From assembly GCF_006716355.1 (NCBI RefSeq), contig NZ_VFOW01000001.1, positions 3,100,001 through 3,164,000 on the forward strand: DNA of 64,000 nt, given 5' to 3'. The notes under the pieces are model-generated. The model worked only from the letters and a program-made list of their open reading frames with translations. It did not search any database and was not told the DNA's origin. Shown piece after piece: positions 7,770-16,730 of the stretch. Made by a program: the position numbers and the translations under genes. Position 1 is the stretch's first letter; each line of letters starts with the position of its first letter. This DNA is from Stackebrandtia endophytica (GTDB lineage: Bacteria > Actinomycetota > Actinomycetes > Mycobacteriales > Micromonosporaceae).

Positions 7770-8567
7770 ATGATTACGCTATTCTGCGTGACGATGCTGG
7801 CGCTACTGAAAGCCGGCCATTTCGGACCGTCGGTGACGGTGACGGCGGTCGGTTTCGCTCTGTCGCTGACCACCGACCGCCCACTATGGCTGAGTGGCGT
7901 GCTCGCCGCCGCCGTGTTCACCGGCCAACTGTCCATCGGCTGGAGCAACGACTGGATCGACCATCCCCGTGACGTTGCCATCGGCCGATCCGACAAACCG
8001 ATCGCCATCGGGGGGATCGGCCGACGATTTGTCGGCGTCGCCGCGCTGGTCGCACTCGGCTGTTGCGTGCCGTTGTCGTTGGCGGCGTCGACGACCGGAT
8101 GGCTGCACCTGATCGCGGTGGGGTGGGGCTGGTGGTACAACGCACACGGTAAGAGCACGATCCTGTCGGTTCTGCCCTATGTCGTCGCGTTCGGGCTGCT
8201 CGTGCTGTTCGCCATCCCAGATGCTCCATGGTGGATGGTCGCTGCCGGTGCCGTGCTGGGGGGAGCCGCACACTTCGCCAACGTGCTGCCCGACCTGGCC
8301 GACGACGCCGCCACCGGAGTGCGGGGACTGCCGCACCGGATCGGACGTCGGCCCAGCACCGTGGGCACCGTCGTTCTGCTGGCGACCGCCGCCGGTCTGC
8401 TGTTGGCGCGGCTCGACTTTCGGTGGGCGATGCTGACCGTATCGGTGACCCTGTTGGGCGCGGCCGCCGTGGCCGTCAGCCGGTCGCGCAGCCGGTTCTT
8501 CCTGTTGGTGCAGCTAGTGGCATTGATCAATGTGATGATGCTGTTGTCGGTGGCGTTCGGTGCGTGA
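7770..8567 (+). CDS. UbiA-family integral membrane prenyltransferase
   Basis: 265 residues, mostly hydrophobic with about 8-9 membrane helices. The first Asp-rich motif is N60-D61-x-x-D64-x-x-x-D68 (SNDWIDHPRDVAIGRSDKP), which binds Mg-diphosphate; the second is in NVLPDLADDAATGVRGLPHR (about residues 172-190). UbiA enzymes transfer an isoprenoid from its diphosphate to an aromatic ring within the membrane. Divergent from the methyltransferase/flavoprotein/type III PKS operon with only 26 bases between starts, so the two promoters must overlap and are probably co-regulated. The likely acceptor is the type III polyketide; this is inference. Confidence 0.92.
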   Translation: MITLFCVTMLALLKAGHFGPSVTVTAVGFALSLTTDRPLWLSGVLAAAVFTGQLSIGWSNDWIDHPRDVAIGRSDKPIAIGGIGRRFVGVAALVALGCCVPLSLAASTTGWLHLIAVGWGWWYNAHGKSTILSVLPYVVAFGLLVLFAIPDAPWWMVAAGAVLGGAAHFANVLPDLADDAATGVRGLPHRIGRRPSTVGTVVLLATAAGLLLARLDFRWAMLTVSVTLLGAAAVAVSRSRSRFFLLVQLVALINVMMLLSVAFGA

Positions 8568-8662
8568 TCGGTGTCCAATAGTCGGCGGGTCGGCCCAACC
8601 GACAGATTGTCGAAGTTCTAGTCTGTGGGCGGCAAGGCTTGGTTGATGAGAGGACTGTTCTG

Positions 8663-9397
8663 GTGTCTAGCGTGAAACCGCGGAAACTCAAGACGCGCGC
8701 ACTGCTGGGGGCCGCGGTGGCGGCGATCTTCGCCCTGAGTGCCTGTAGCGCCGGTCAGGTCACCCAGACCGACAACAAGGTGCCGGCCATCCCCGGAACC
8801 GACGCCGACATCGTCAACTCCGCGGAGAAGATCCGCATCCAGTTGCGCGACATGCTCATCGTGTACCCCGGTGTCGACGGCTACACCGCCGACGCCGAGG
8901 CCCCGCTGTCGATCCGGATCTTCAACTCCGGTGAGGTCGCCGACCGACTGATCGACGTCCAGGCCGTCAACCCCGAGACCGAGGTCTCCTACGCCGACTC
9001 CGTCGCGCTCGTGGACGAGTCGGCGCCGGAGGAACCGGCCACCTCGCCCACTCCCGACGCCGACGAGGGCCAGCAGGAACAGCCCGGTGAGGGCGAGGAG
9101 GGCCAGCAGGAACAGCCCGGCCAGGAGGAACAGCCCGACGAAGAGGTCCCGGCCGAGGAGCCCGGCTTCACCGCGTTGGACCTGCCCGTCAACGGCTACC
9201 TGCTGCTGGCACCCGGTGAGGGTTCGTTCCTGCAGATGATCGGACTGGCCGAGCCGTTGAAGTCCGGCTCCGTCATTCAGCTCACCTTCGTCTTCGAGGT
9301 CGCCGGATCGATCACCGTGGACATTCCGATGGCCCTGCCCACCAGCACCGACCTCCCCGACCGGGAGACCGCCGAGTTCAACGAGGAATCGCACTGA
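8663..9397 (+). CDS. LpqE-like secreted lipoprotein upstream of radA
   Basis: About 244 residues. A signal peptide ends in the lipobox LSAC (AIFALSACSAG), so the mature protein is lipid-anchored on the outer face of the membrane. A beta-rich region with RIFNSGEVADRLIDVQA and a C-terminal YLLLAPGEGSFLQMIGL flanks a low-complexity linker rich in Gln/Glu/Pro, where GQQEQPG repeats. Position directly before radA and disA matches mycobacterial lpqE-radA-disA, which with the domain pattern is why I call it LpqE-like. Function is unknown; the fold resembles PCu(A)C-type proteins. GTG at 8663 is chosen (GAGAGG 9 bases upstream) over TTG 8639. TAGTCT near 8620 is a possible -10. Confidence 0.8.
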   Translation: MSSVKPRKLKTRALLGAAVAAIFALSACSAGQVTQTDNKVPAIPGTDADIVNSAEKIRIQLRDMLIVYPGVDGYTADAEAPLSIRIFNSGEVADRLIDVQAVNPETEVSYADSVALVDESAPEEPATSPTPDADEGQQEQPGEGEEGQQEQPGQEEQPDEEVPAEEPGFTALDLPVNGYLLLAPGEGSFLQMIGLAEPLKSGSVIQLTFVFEVAGSITVDIPMALPTSTDLPDRETAEFNEESH

Positions 9398-9412
9398 TCC
9401 TCTAAAAGCCTG

Positions 9413-9446
9413 AAAAACCCGCCCGGATGACCGGGCGGGTTTTTTG
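9413..9446 (+). terminator. Rho-independent terminator of the lipoprotein gene
   Basis: Stem CCCGCCCGG / CCGGGCGGG with a 4-base loop (ATGA), preceded by A5 and followed by T6; usable on both strands. It separates the lipoprotein gene from radA, so radA needs its own promoter in 9447-9501. Confidence 0.93.
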
Positions 9447-9501
9447 TTGTCGCGCCCGCTATCCTCCGGCGACGTCACAGGGGTCACGTAGCGTTGGCCT
9501 C

Positions 9502-10893
9502 ATGGCAAAAGCGCCGAAGACCGTCCACACCTGTTCCGCCTGCGGCCACAGCGTCCCCAAATGGGTTGGCCAGTGCCCGGGCTGCGGTTCCTGGGGCACC
9601 ATCGAGCAGTCCGTCGCGGCCGCTCCGGCGTCTCCGGCCCGCCGCGCCACCACCGCGCGCCCGGTTGTCCCGGCACAGTCGATCGGTCAGGTCAGCGCGA
9701 AACAGGCGCAGGCTCGACCCACCGGGGTCGCCGAGTTCGACCGGGTCCTGGGCGGCGGACTCGTGCCCGGTGCGGTCGTGTTGATCGCCGGCGAACCGGG
9801 CGTGGGTAAGTCCACATTGCTGTTGGACGTCGCCCACCGATTCGCGCAGGCCCATGGCAAGGCCCTGGTCGCCACGGGCGAGGAGTCGGCGTCCCAGGTG
9901 CGGTTGCGGGCGGACCGGATCGGCGCCCTGCACGAGGATCTGATGCTGGCGGCGGAAACGGAGCTGTCGGCGGTGCTGGGGCACCTCGACGACGTCAAAC
10001 CCGGTCTGCTGGTGCTGGACTCGGTGCAGACCATCTCATCGTCCGACGTGGACGGTGTCCCCGGTGGTGTGACCCAGGTCCGGTCTGTCGCGTCCGGACT
10101 GATCGGGGTGGCGAAGGAACGTGGCATCACCTGCATCCTGGTCGGGCACGTCACCAAGGACGGGCACATCGCCGGTCCTCGCGTCCTGGAACACCTGGTG
10201 GACACGGTGTTGCACTTCGAAGGCGACCGGCACTCGACCCTCCGTCTGCTGCGCGGCGTTAAGAACCGGTTCGGCCCCGCCGACGAGGTCGGCTGTTTCG
10301 ACATGACCGAGGACGGCATCGTCAGCCTGACCGACCCGGCCGGTCTGTTCCTGACCGAGGGCAGTGAGGAGCCGGTGCCCGGCACCTGCGTGACCGTCAC
10401 GATGGAGGGCCGACGGGCGATGCTGGTGGAGGTGCAGGCCCTGGTCGGCGGCAGCGCGAAGGACGGGACCATCCCGCGACGCACGGTGTCCGGTTTGGAC
10501 GCCGCCCGGTTGAACATGGGGCTTGCCGTGCTGGACCGGCGCGGCGGAGTCCGCTGCCTGGATCGGGAGGTCTATGCCGCGACCGTCGGCGGCATGCGGG
10601 TCACCGAGCCGGCCGCCGACCTCGCGGTGGCGTTGGCCGTGGCGTCGTCGGTGTCCTCGGCACCGGTGTCGGCCGACATCGTCGCGATCGGCGAGGTCGG
10701 GTTGACCGGGGCGGTTCGTCGGGTCTCGACCGTGCCGCGTCGACTGGCCGAGGCCAAACGGTTGGGTTTCAAACACGCGCTGGTGCCCCCCGGTTGTGGA
10801 GAGGGCGCTCCCAAGGGCATGACGGTGACCGAGGTGTCCTCGGTGGGGGAGGCGCTGCGCATGGCGTCGAAGCGGTGGGCCGCTCGCGGCTGA
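9502..10893 (+). CDS. radA: DNA repair protein RadA (branch-migration helicase)
   Basis: 463 residues. N-terminal C4 zinc finger (Cys11, Cys14, Cys26, Cys29), Walker A GEPGVGKST at residues 97-105, the RadA signature KNRFGP near residue 255, and a C-terminal Lon-protease-like domain (GGSAKDGTIPRRTVSGLDAAR; VGLTGAVRRV). RadA promotes branch migration during recombination and repair of stalled forks. In mycobacteria RadA also binds and restrains DisA, encoded next on this strand here. The ATG at 9502 begins MAKAPKTVHTC, the usual start; frames reaching further upstream cross the terminator. Confidence 0.97.
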   Translation: MAKAPKTVHTCSACGHSVPKWVGQCPGCGSWGTIEQSVAAAPASPARRATTARPVVPAQSIGQVSAKQAQARPTGVAEFDRVLGGGLVPGAVVLIAGEPGVGKSTLLLDVAHRFAQAHGKALVATGEESASQVRLRADRIGALHEDLMLAAETELSAVLGHLDDVKPGLLVLDSVQTISSSDVDGVPGGVTQVRSVASGLIGVAKERGITCILVGHVTKDGHIAGPRVLEHLVDTVLHFEGDRHSTLRLLRGVKNRFGPADEVGCFDMTEDGIVSLTDPAGLFLTEGSEEPVPGTCVTVTMEGRRAMLVEVQALVGGSAKDGTIPRRTVSGLDAARLNMGLAVLDRRGGVRCLDREVYAATVGGMRVTEPAADLAVALAVASSVSSAPVSADIVAIGEVGLTGAVRRVSTVPRRLAEAKRLGFKHALVPPGCGEGAPKGMTVTEVSSVGEALRMASKRWAARG

Positions 10894-10915
10894 CCCGGGT
10901 CAGCTCGACCGGTGG

Positions 10916-10970
10916 TCATTCCCACCGGTCGGCGACAGTGCCATGCTCATTCCAACTGGTCGGCGACAGT
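10916..10970. repeat. Tandem duplication of a gene 3' end
   Basis: Two 24-base copies (10916-10939, 10947-10970) with two mismatches and a 7-base spacer, period 31. The right copy encodes the last codons and stop (TVADQLE-stop) of the minus-strand membrane protein gene; the left copy repeats them just beyond the stop (TVADRWE-stop). Confidence 0.85.
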
Positions 10971-11549
10971 TATGTGCGCCGGGGTGAACCCCGCCACCTC
11001 CCGCAGCACCACGGCCGGACTCTGCTGAAACTCCGCGAGCCGGATCGCCATGTGGAAGCCGACGGCGCGCCCCTCGGTGGCCCGGTTGGCCTCGCGGAGT
11101 ACTCCACGGTCCAGAAACCGCGGCCGGTCGCCCGAGTGGCGGCCGATGTGGTCGTCGCAGGCGAACAGCAGGTAGGCGTCACTGCTGCGTCGGCCCGGCA
11201 CCGACAACGCGGCGACCTCCTCGATGTGGACCCATGGCAGCAGAACGGTGCGAAACGCGCCCGGTCGCACCGCGACGCCGTAGTGGTTGACGGCCAGCTG
11301 TGGCGGACGCAGTACCGGGATGGTGGCCAACGCCACCCCGATGGCAGCGATGAGCCCGGTGAACAGTGGGGCGGATGCGGCGGGATTGGACTCACCGTTT
11401 GCTAGCCTTGCTGGCTCAGTGACGAACAATGCCCAGGTGACACCGGTGACGACGACCGCCAACGCCAGGTATCCGGCCAAGCGGATCACGGCACGCCGCG
11501 GTGCCCGTCGTCGAATGACGACCCACTCGGCGCTGGCCTGACGCTGCAT
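10947..11549 (-). CDS. Two-helix membrane protein with PH-like domain, function unknown
   Basis: 200 residues. A basic N-terminus (RRRAPRRAVIR) leads into two predicted membrane helices (residues about 22-42 and 60-82), then a soluble beta-rich domain beginning LAVNHYGVAVRPGAFRTVLLPWVHIEEVAAL, the pattern of bacterial PH-like (bPH) membrane proteins in actinomycetes. It lies between radA and disA on the opposite strand, interrupting the radA-disA pair. Its 3' end carries a short tandem duplication. No role can be inferred beyond a membrane-associated structural or lipid-facing domain. Confidence 0.7.
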   Translation of the reverse strand: MQRQASAEWVVIRRRAPRRAVIRLAGYLALAVVVTGVTWALFVTEPARLANGESNPAASAPLFTGLIAAIGVALATIPVLRPPQLAVNHYGVAVRPGAFRTVLLPWVHIEEVAALSVPGRRSSDAYLLFACDDHIGRHSGDRPRFLDRGVLREANRATEGRAVGFHMAIRLAEFQQSPAVVLREVAGFTPAHITVADQLE

Positions 11550-11764
11550 CGGCGGTGCTCAACCTTTCCCAAATCGATAGCCGGTCGAGCTGTGCGACAC
11601 AGTGACTGTCAGCCGACCACTACGTACACTAGGGCGTCTGCGGTCGATCCGCACACGTCCTTGCGGCGTGCTGGAGTTCGATCGGTCTTGGACGCGGGGA
11701 GCACGAACGTTGACTTCCCATGGAACCCAGGCACGTACATACGCCGTACGCAAGGAGCCGACCA

Positions 11765-12844
11765 GTGGCGACACTCGACCGCGACGATCCGATGCGCGCG
11801 ACTTTGGCGTTGATGGCGCCGGGGACGGCGCTTCGGGACGGGTTGGAACGCATTCTGCGGGGGAACACCGGCGCGCTCATCGTGCTGGGGTTCGATCGCA
11901 CGGTGGAGTCGTTGTGCACCGGCGGGTTCACCCTCGACGTCGAGTTCTCCGCGACCCGGCTGCGCGAGCTGTGCAAAATGGATGGCGCGGTCGTGTTGAC
12001 CAACGACGGCTCCCGGATCGTGCGGGCCGCGGTTCACATGATGCCGGACCCGTCGATTCCCAGTGAGGAGTCCGGTACTCGGCACCGCACGGCGGAGCGG
12101 GTGGCCAAACAGACCGGTTGCCCGGTGATCTCGGTCAGCCAGTCGATGCACATCATCGGCCTCTACGTCAACGGCAACCGCCACGTGATGGACGAGTCGG
12201 CGGCGATCCTGTCCCGGGCCAACCAGGCGTTGGCCACTTTGGAGCGATACAAGTCCCGGCTCGACGAGGTGGCGGGAACCCTGTCGGCGCTGGAGATCGA
12301 GGACCTGGTCACGATCCGTGACGCGATGGTCGTGGTGCAGCGCATGGAGATGGTGCGTCGAATCGCCGATGAGGTCGAGGGCTATGTCATCGAGTTGGGT
12401 ACCGACGGTCGACTGCTGGCGTTGCAACTGGACGAGTTGATGGCCGGCGTCGACGCCGATCGCACCCTGATCGTCCGTGACTACCTGCCCGCCGGTGAGG
12501 GCCGCACCGGCCTCAGTGGAGCGTTGACCGCCCTGGACGCATTGTCGGCGGGGGAGCTGTTGGACCTCACTGCGGTCAGTCGTGCCCTGGGGCACGTCGG
12601 CGGCACCGAACTGTTGGACTCGACGATCAGTCCTCGCGGTTTCCGGTTGTTGGGTCGGGTTCCCCGTCTGCCCGGCACGGTCGTCGACCGGATCGTGGAG
12701 CACTTCGGTTCGCTGCAACGACTCCTCGGTGCCACTGTGGATGACCTCCAGCATGTGGAGGGCGTCGGCGGTGCCCGAGCACGCGGAGTCCGCGAGGGGC
12801 TCTCGCGGCTCGCGGAAGTGTCCATCCTGGAGCGGTACGTGTAG
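11765..12844 (+). CDS. disA: DNA integrity scanning protein DisA, diadenylate cyclase
   Basis: 359 residues, the family length. The DAC domain has the DGA motif (residues 73-75 in KMDGAVVL) and the RHR motif (GTRHRTAER, 104-112) that make cyclic di-AMP from two ATP; a helical spine follows, and a C-terminal HhH DNA-binding domain ([22 protein letters not shown]) recognises branched DNA. It signals chromosome integrity and feeds c-di-AMP pools controlling potassium and osmotic balance. I chose GTG 11765 because AAGGAG lies 7 bases upstream and the following residues match DisA N-termini; the upstream ATG at 11720 adds 15 non-conserved codons. Confidence 0.96.
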   Translation: MATLDRDDPMRATLALMAPGTALRDGLERILRGNTGALIVLGFDRTVESLCTGGFTLDVEFSATRLRELCKMDGAVVLTNDGSRIVRAAVHMMPDPSIPSEESGTRHRTAERVAKQTGCPVISVSQSMHIIGLYVNGNRHVMDESAAILSRANQALATLERYKSRLDEVAGTLSALEIEDLVTIRDAMVVVQRMEMVRRIADEVEGYVIELGTDGRLLALQLDELMAGVDADRTLIVRDYLPAGEGRTGLSGALTALDALSAGELLDLTAVSRALGHVGGTELLDSTISPRGFRLLGRVPRLPGTVVDRIVEHFGSLQRLLGATVDDLQHVEGVGGARARGVREGLSRLAEVSILERYV

Positions 12845-12876
12845 TCTCAGCTCGCTGCAACCGATTGCTGGTGTCG

Positions 12877-14214
12877 ATGCGCCAGTTGAGTATGCGTACT
12901 CGGGATGCCCTTCTCGTAATGATGGTTCTGGCAGTGGGCGTCGGCTGTGGCACCACACCCGAACCGTCGCCACCACCCACGCCGGGTGCGGCGGCGTCGG
13001 TGGAGGAGGTCGCGGAACGGTTGAGCGACCTGCGCGACGAGTATCAGAGCTTCTCCCGCCCGGTGGACACCTGTGGTCAGACCGATGACGAAGACAGTTG
13101 GCCGCCGGCGGTGCCGACGTACCGAACCGTGCTCGACCTGGGTGGCGACTCTTCCCGAGTCAAAGTCCTGGCTGCGGTTCACCCCGACGTCGCCGATGCC
13201 GAGCGATTGGTCGACGCCTATATCGATGCCGCCGCCGACTGTCCCGACGAGATCGAGAACGACGGTTTCGTTGAGAACTGGGGCGCGGTTGCCGTGACCG
13301 ACGACGTCGCTCCAGGCTGGGAGGGTGTACAGGTGTCGCTGGATGGTGGATACACCAACCACAGCGCCATCTACGGCACCTACTCCAGCCTGGTCGCCAC
13401 CGTTCGTAAGGAGGCGTTGGTGGTGCAGCTTCGCTGGAGTCATCTGACGGAGTCCCAAGATTTCGACATCGACCAGGCGCCCAATGCGGAATACTCCGCT
13501 GCGGCGCCCGAGCTGTTCGACACGGTTTTGGAGCGGCTCGGTGCCCCTTCGGCATCTGGCGAGGCCGTCGACGGTTCGGCGCTCTCACAGAGGTTCAGCG
13601 TCGAGTCCATGACCGGTGAGGACTTCCACCCTGACGCCGTCACCACAGATTTCCCCAGTCAGAGCCTGACGTGTGGGACATCGGGTTGGGAATACCCGTG
13701 GATGTATGCCAGAACCGGAGTCCCCGGGGAACCACCTCCCAGCACCATCATCAGCGAACGCGCCTGGATAACCCCGGACACCACCTCCGGCGATGCCATG
13801 TCGATCAACCAACGTATCCACTTCGTCGACGAGGACCCCGGGGAGGCCAAGGAACGCTATATCTCCGAGATGGACATTGGAAGGTTGTGCGACGGCAACA
13901 CCGACATCGCACACAACGACGACGGCACGGCGTACGCCACCGGTCCCTGCACCGACAAGTCCTACCACCAGGAGTCCCGGCCATACAGCGGCAACGGCTG
14001 GGAGGGTGTGATCGCCACGGTCGGTACCCGATGTGCGTTGGGGCTCGACGCCTCCATTGAGGACTCCGCCGTGGAGGGATTCGTGGTGGTCTCCAACGGG
14101 CCGCTGGTGGTGTGCATCCGGGTGCAGACCGGCGGTGGTGACGACCTGGACTCCGCAGCGGCCGACGTGGTCGAACTGCTCACCGAGGCCCTCGACGCGA
14201 TGCCGGTGAGCTGA
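12877..14214 (+). CDS. Lipoprotein with PknH-like sensor domain(s)
   Basis: About 445 residues. A lipoprotein signal (RTRDALLVMMVLAVGVGC) is followed by a Pro-rich linker and two similar extracellular halves; each has Cys residues and the phrasing GWEGVQVSLDGGYTN / NGWEGVIATVGTRCALGL seen in PknH-type extracellular sensor domains. Roughly residues 60-230 and 260-445. The possible starts are TTG 12865, GTG 12871, ATG 12877 and ATG 12892; none has a clear ribosome site, and all keep the signal peptide. It begins shortly after disA and precedes the FtsK-like ATPase by 55 bases, so it may be cotranscribed with either. Ligand unknown. Confidence 0.72.
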   Translation: MRQLSMRTRDALLVMMVLAVGVGCGTTPEPSPPPTPGAAASVEEVAERLSDLRDEYQSFSRPVDTCGQTDDEDSWPPAVPTYRTVLDLGGDSSRVKVLAAVHPDVADAERLVDAYIDAAADCPDEIENDGFVENWGAVAVTDDVAPGWEGVQVSLDGGYTNHSAIYGTYSSLVATVRKEALVVQLRWSHLTESQDFDIDQAPNAEYSAAAPELFDTVLERLGAPSASGEAVDGSALSQRFSVESMTGEDFHPDAVTTDFPSQSLTCGTSGWEYPWMYARTGVPGEPPPSTIISERAWITPDTTSGDAMSINQRIHFVDEDPGEAKERYISEMDIGRLCDGNTDIAHNDDGTAYATGPCTDKSYHQESRPYSGNGWEGVIATVGTRCALGLDASIEDSAVEGFVVVSNGPLVVCIRVQTGGGDDLDSAAADVVELLTEALDAMPVS

Positions 14215-14269
14215 CGGCGTTCGGCGTATCGTGTGGGGGACAACGGCGTCGATGTGAAAGGGCCCTCGG

Positions 14270-16702
14270 ATGCCTGGGTTGCGCGCGACTTTCGAGCAGG
14301 CGGTGTCCAAGCACCTGTCGGCGGCGGCCCGTCTCTCCGCCTCCCGGACGGCCGCCGAGTCGCTGGGGGAGCCGGCACCCGAACCGGCGGTGGTGAACGC
14401 CGAATCGGCGTTGGCGGCGCGTCTGACGACTGCTGCGGCTGAGCTCGCCGATACACCCGGGTGGGTCCGCATCGGTGAGGGTCGGCTTCACTCCGGCGGA
14501 TTTCCCATGTATGTACCGTTCCTGGGGGCCGCGCATCTGCGACTGTCGACCGCCGCCACCGACCCTCGCGTGGCCGGCCTGATCCGGTCGATTGTGTTGC
14601 AGGCGTTGGCGACGCACGCCGCAGGCCAGGCTCGAATCCTCGCGGTGGACACCGAATCGGTGGGTGCGACCTTCGCGCCGCTGCGTCCGCTGGTCGACGG
14701 CGGCATCATGAACTCCCCGGCGACGGACACGGCCGGGTTCACCGCGGTACTGGATCAGGCGGAGAAACACGTCAAGGCCGGGCTCCGGGGCGAGGCCGGT
14801 GGTGTGTTGATCCTGGCGGTGGCATCGGTTCCGCCGCTGTCGGAGACGGTGGCGGCGCGGCTGGCCGCGCTGGCGCGGTCGGGGATTCAGGCGGGGTTGT
14901 ACCTGGTGGCCGCCGGTGTCGACGAACTTCCCGACGCCGTGAACATCACCGTGGACGATCACATGCGAGTGGGCAACCCCCCTCGCACCCCGTTCGGTAC
15001 CCGGGACGGGCTCGCGGTACCCGTGGCGTTCGATCCGTTGCCGGGCAACGATTATCTGGTCGCCGAGTCGCACCGGTTGGCCGACCGGGCGCGCGCGGCC
15101 GCCGAGCTCGCCTTCACCGATCTGATTCCCGCCGACCTGTGGACCGATGATCCGGCGTCGGGGCTGGCCACGATGGCCGGACGGGACGCCAACGGGCCGG
15201 TCGTCCTCCGGTTCGACGACGGCACTCCACATTGGTTGATCGGTGGTCGCACCGGTGGCGGAAAGACCGTCTTCCTGTTGGATGTCCTGTATGGTCTGGC
15301 GGCTCGCTACTCACCGCAGGATCTGTCGCTGTTCCTGTTGGACTTCAAGGAGGGGGTCTCGTTCACCGAGTTCACCCCGCAGCAGTCTGATCCCAGCTAC
15401 ATCCCGCATGCCCGAGTGGTCGGTGTGGAGTCCGACCGCGAGTACGGCGCGGCGATTCTGCGGGAACTCGACGCCGAGATGACGCGGCGGTCGGTGGTGA
15501 TGAAACGGCACGGTGTCGCGCGCTACGCCGAACTGCGGGCCCATCAGCGGGTGCCTCGGATCGTGTGTTTCATCGACGAGTTCCAGGTGCTGTTCGCCGG
15601 TAACGACCGGTTGGCGCAGGAGGCGGCGGCGCTGCTGGAGAACCTGGCGCGTAAGGGACGTTCCTACGGCGTTCACCTGGTGCTGGCCAGCCAGACGACC
15701 TCGGGTATCGAGGCTCTGTACGCCAAGCGGGACTCCATCTTCGGGCAGTTCGGTCTCCGGGTGGCGTTGCCCGGTGCGACCTCGGTGCTGGATCCGCAGA
15801 ACACCGCTGCGCAGGGACTTCGCCTGGGCGAGGCCGTCATCAACACCGACGGCGGTGCGGTCGGTGGGGACCGCAAGATCCGGTTCCCCAACGCACAGGC
15901 CGACCCGACGACTCTGCATCGGCTGCGCGTCGACATGTGGCAGCGTCGCGGCGAGATGGCGCCGCCGACGGTGTTCTACGGGTACAAGCCAGTCCATATT
16001 GATGACAATATGGACTATGCGGCCCTGGTCGCCACCGATCAACCCGAGGTGATGCTGGGCCGTCGGGTGGACGCCGCCCTGAACACCGCGCGCGTCCGGT
16101 TGGACGGTGCGCCGGGACGCCATATATCCATTGTGGGTGGCGACGACGCCGGCGCCCAGATGTTGGAGGCGGCCACCGCCTCGCTGGCTCGTCAGCGCCC
16201 GTCGGCGCGTTACCTGGTCGCGGGGCTGGCCGAACCGGCCGTCGCGCGGCGAACCGCCGCGTTGCTGGGGGAGTCGGCGACGTTGCTGTCGGACCCGGCC
16301 GCGGTGGCACAGGCGATATCGGAGTTGGCCGAGACGGTCGGCCCGACCTATCTCATCGGTTTCGGCTTGGATGTCCTGAACCTGGACATGATGGGGAAGA
16401 AGGCGTTCAGCACGGTGCTGCGCCAGGGGCCCGCGACCGGTGTCCACGTTCTGGGCTGGTGGCGCAGCCTTCGGCGCTTCACCGATGACGTCGGCGGATC
16501 ACAGGGTAAAGAGGACGTCTGCTATTCGGTGGTGCTCAACGTTCCCGGCGCGGAATTGTTGGGACACTTCGGAATGGCGGCCACCTCCTGGCAACCGCGA
16601 CCGGGCCGGGCGCTGTTGATCGACCGTCATGCGAACACTCAGGACCTGATTGTCCCGTTCACCGACCGGGATCGGTACGACGACCAATTAATGTTAGGTT
16701 AG
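14270..16702 (+). CDS. FtsK/SpoIIIE-type tandem ATPase without membrane anchor
   Basis: 810 residues. Walker A GGRTGGGKT at about 325-333, Walker B IVCFIDEFQVLF near 430, and the FtsK-type LVLASQTTSGIEALYAKRDSIFGQFGLRVAL block. A second, degenerate P-loop-like segment (GRHISIVGGDDAGAQML, near residue 625) lacks the Lys-Ser/Thr, giving the active-plus-degenerate tandem layout also seen in EccC/EssC secretion ATPases. No transmembrane helix, no DNA-tracking gamma domain is apparent, so it is not the divisome FtsK. Residues 1-60 are Ala-rich helices. GAAAGG stands 8 bases before the ATG. It may pump DNA or protein together with the flanking membrane genes; this is inference. Confidence 0.85.
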   Translation: MPGLRATFEQAVSKHLSAAARLSASRTAAESLGEPAPEPAVVNAESALAARLTTAAAELADTPGWVRIGEGRLHSGGFPMYVPFLGAAHLRLSTAATDPRVAGLIRSIVLQALATHAAGQARILAVDTESVGATFAPLRPLVDGGIMNSPATDTAGFTAVLDQAEKHVKAGLRGEAGGVLILAVASVPPLSETVAARLAALARSGIQAGLYLVAAGVDELPDAVNITVDDHMRVGNPPRTPFGTRDGLAVPVAFDPLPGNDYLVAESHRLADRARAAAELAFTDLIPADLWTDDPASGLATMAGRDANGPVVLRFDDGTPHWLIGGRTGGGKTVFLLDVLYGLAARYSPQDLSLFLLDFKEGVSFTEFTPQQSDPSYIPHARVVGVESDREYGAAILRELDAEMTRRSVVMKRHGVARYAELRAHQRVPRIVCFIDEFQVLFAGNDRLAQEAAALLENLARKGRSYGVHLVLASQTTSGIEALYAKRDSIFGQFGLRVALPGATSVLDPQNTAAQGLRLGEAVINTDGGAVGGDRKIRFPNAQADPTTLHRLRVDMWQRRGEMAPPTVFYGYKPVHIDDNMDYAALVATDQPEVMLGRRVDAALNTARVRLDGAPGRHISIVGGDDAGAQMLEAATASLARQRPSARYLVAGLAEPAVARRTAALLGESATLLSDPAAVAQAISELAETVGPTYLIGFGLDVLNLDMMGKKAFSTVLRQGPATGVHVLGWWRSLRRFTDDVGGSQGKEDVCYSVVLNVPGAELLGHFGMAATSWQPRPGRALLIDRHANTQDLIVPFTDRDRYDDQLMLG

Positions 16703-16712
16703 CCTCGCCTAA
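16694..16712 (+). promoter_or_regulatory. Iron box (IdeR/DmdR/DtxR-type operator)
   Basis: TTAGGTTAGCCTCGCCTAA closely follows the 19-bp DtxR/IdeR consensus TTAGGTTAGGCTAACCTAA, with an imperfect dyad. It overlaps the last codons and stop of the FtsK-like gene, and lies 18 bases before the ATG of the next membrane protein; TAGGTT within it could serve as the -10. Iron-replete repressor binding would block this promoter. Confidence 0.75.
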
Positions 16713-16730
16713 ATGCCTTGCGAGGTGTCC

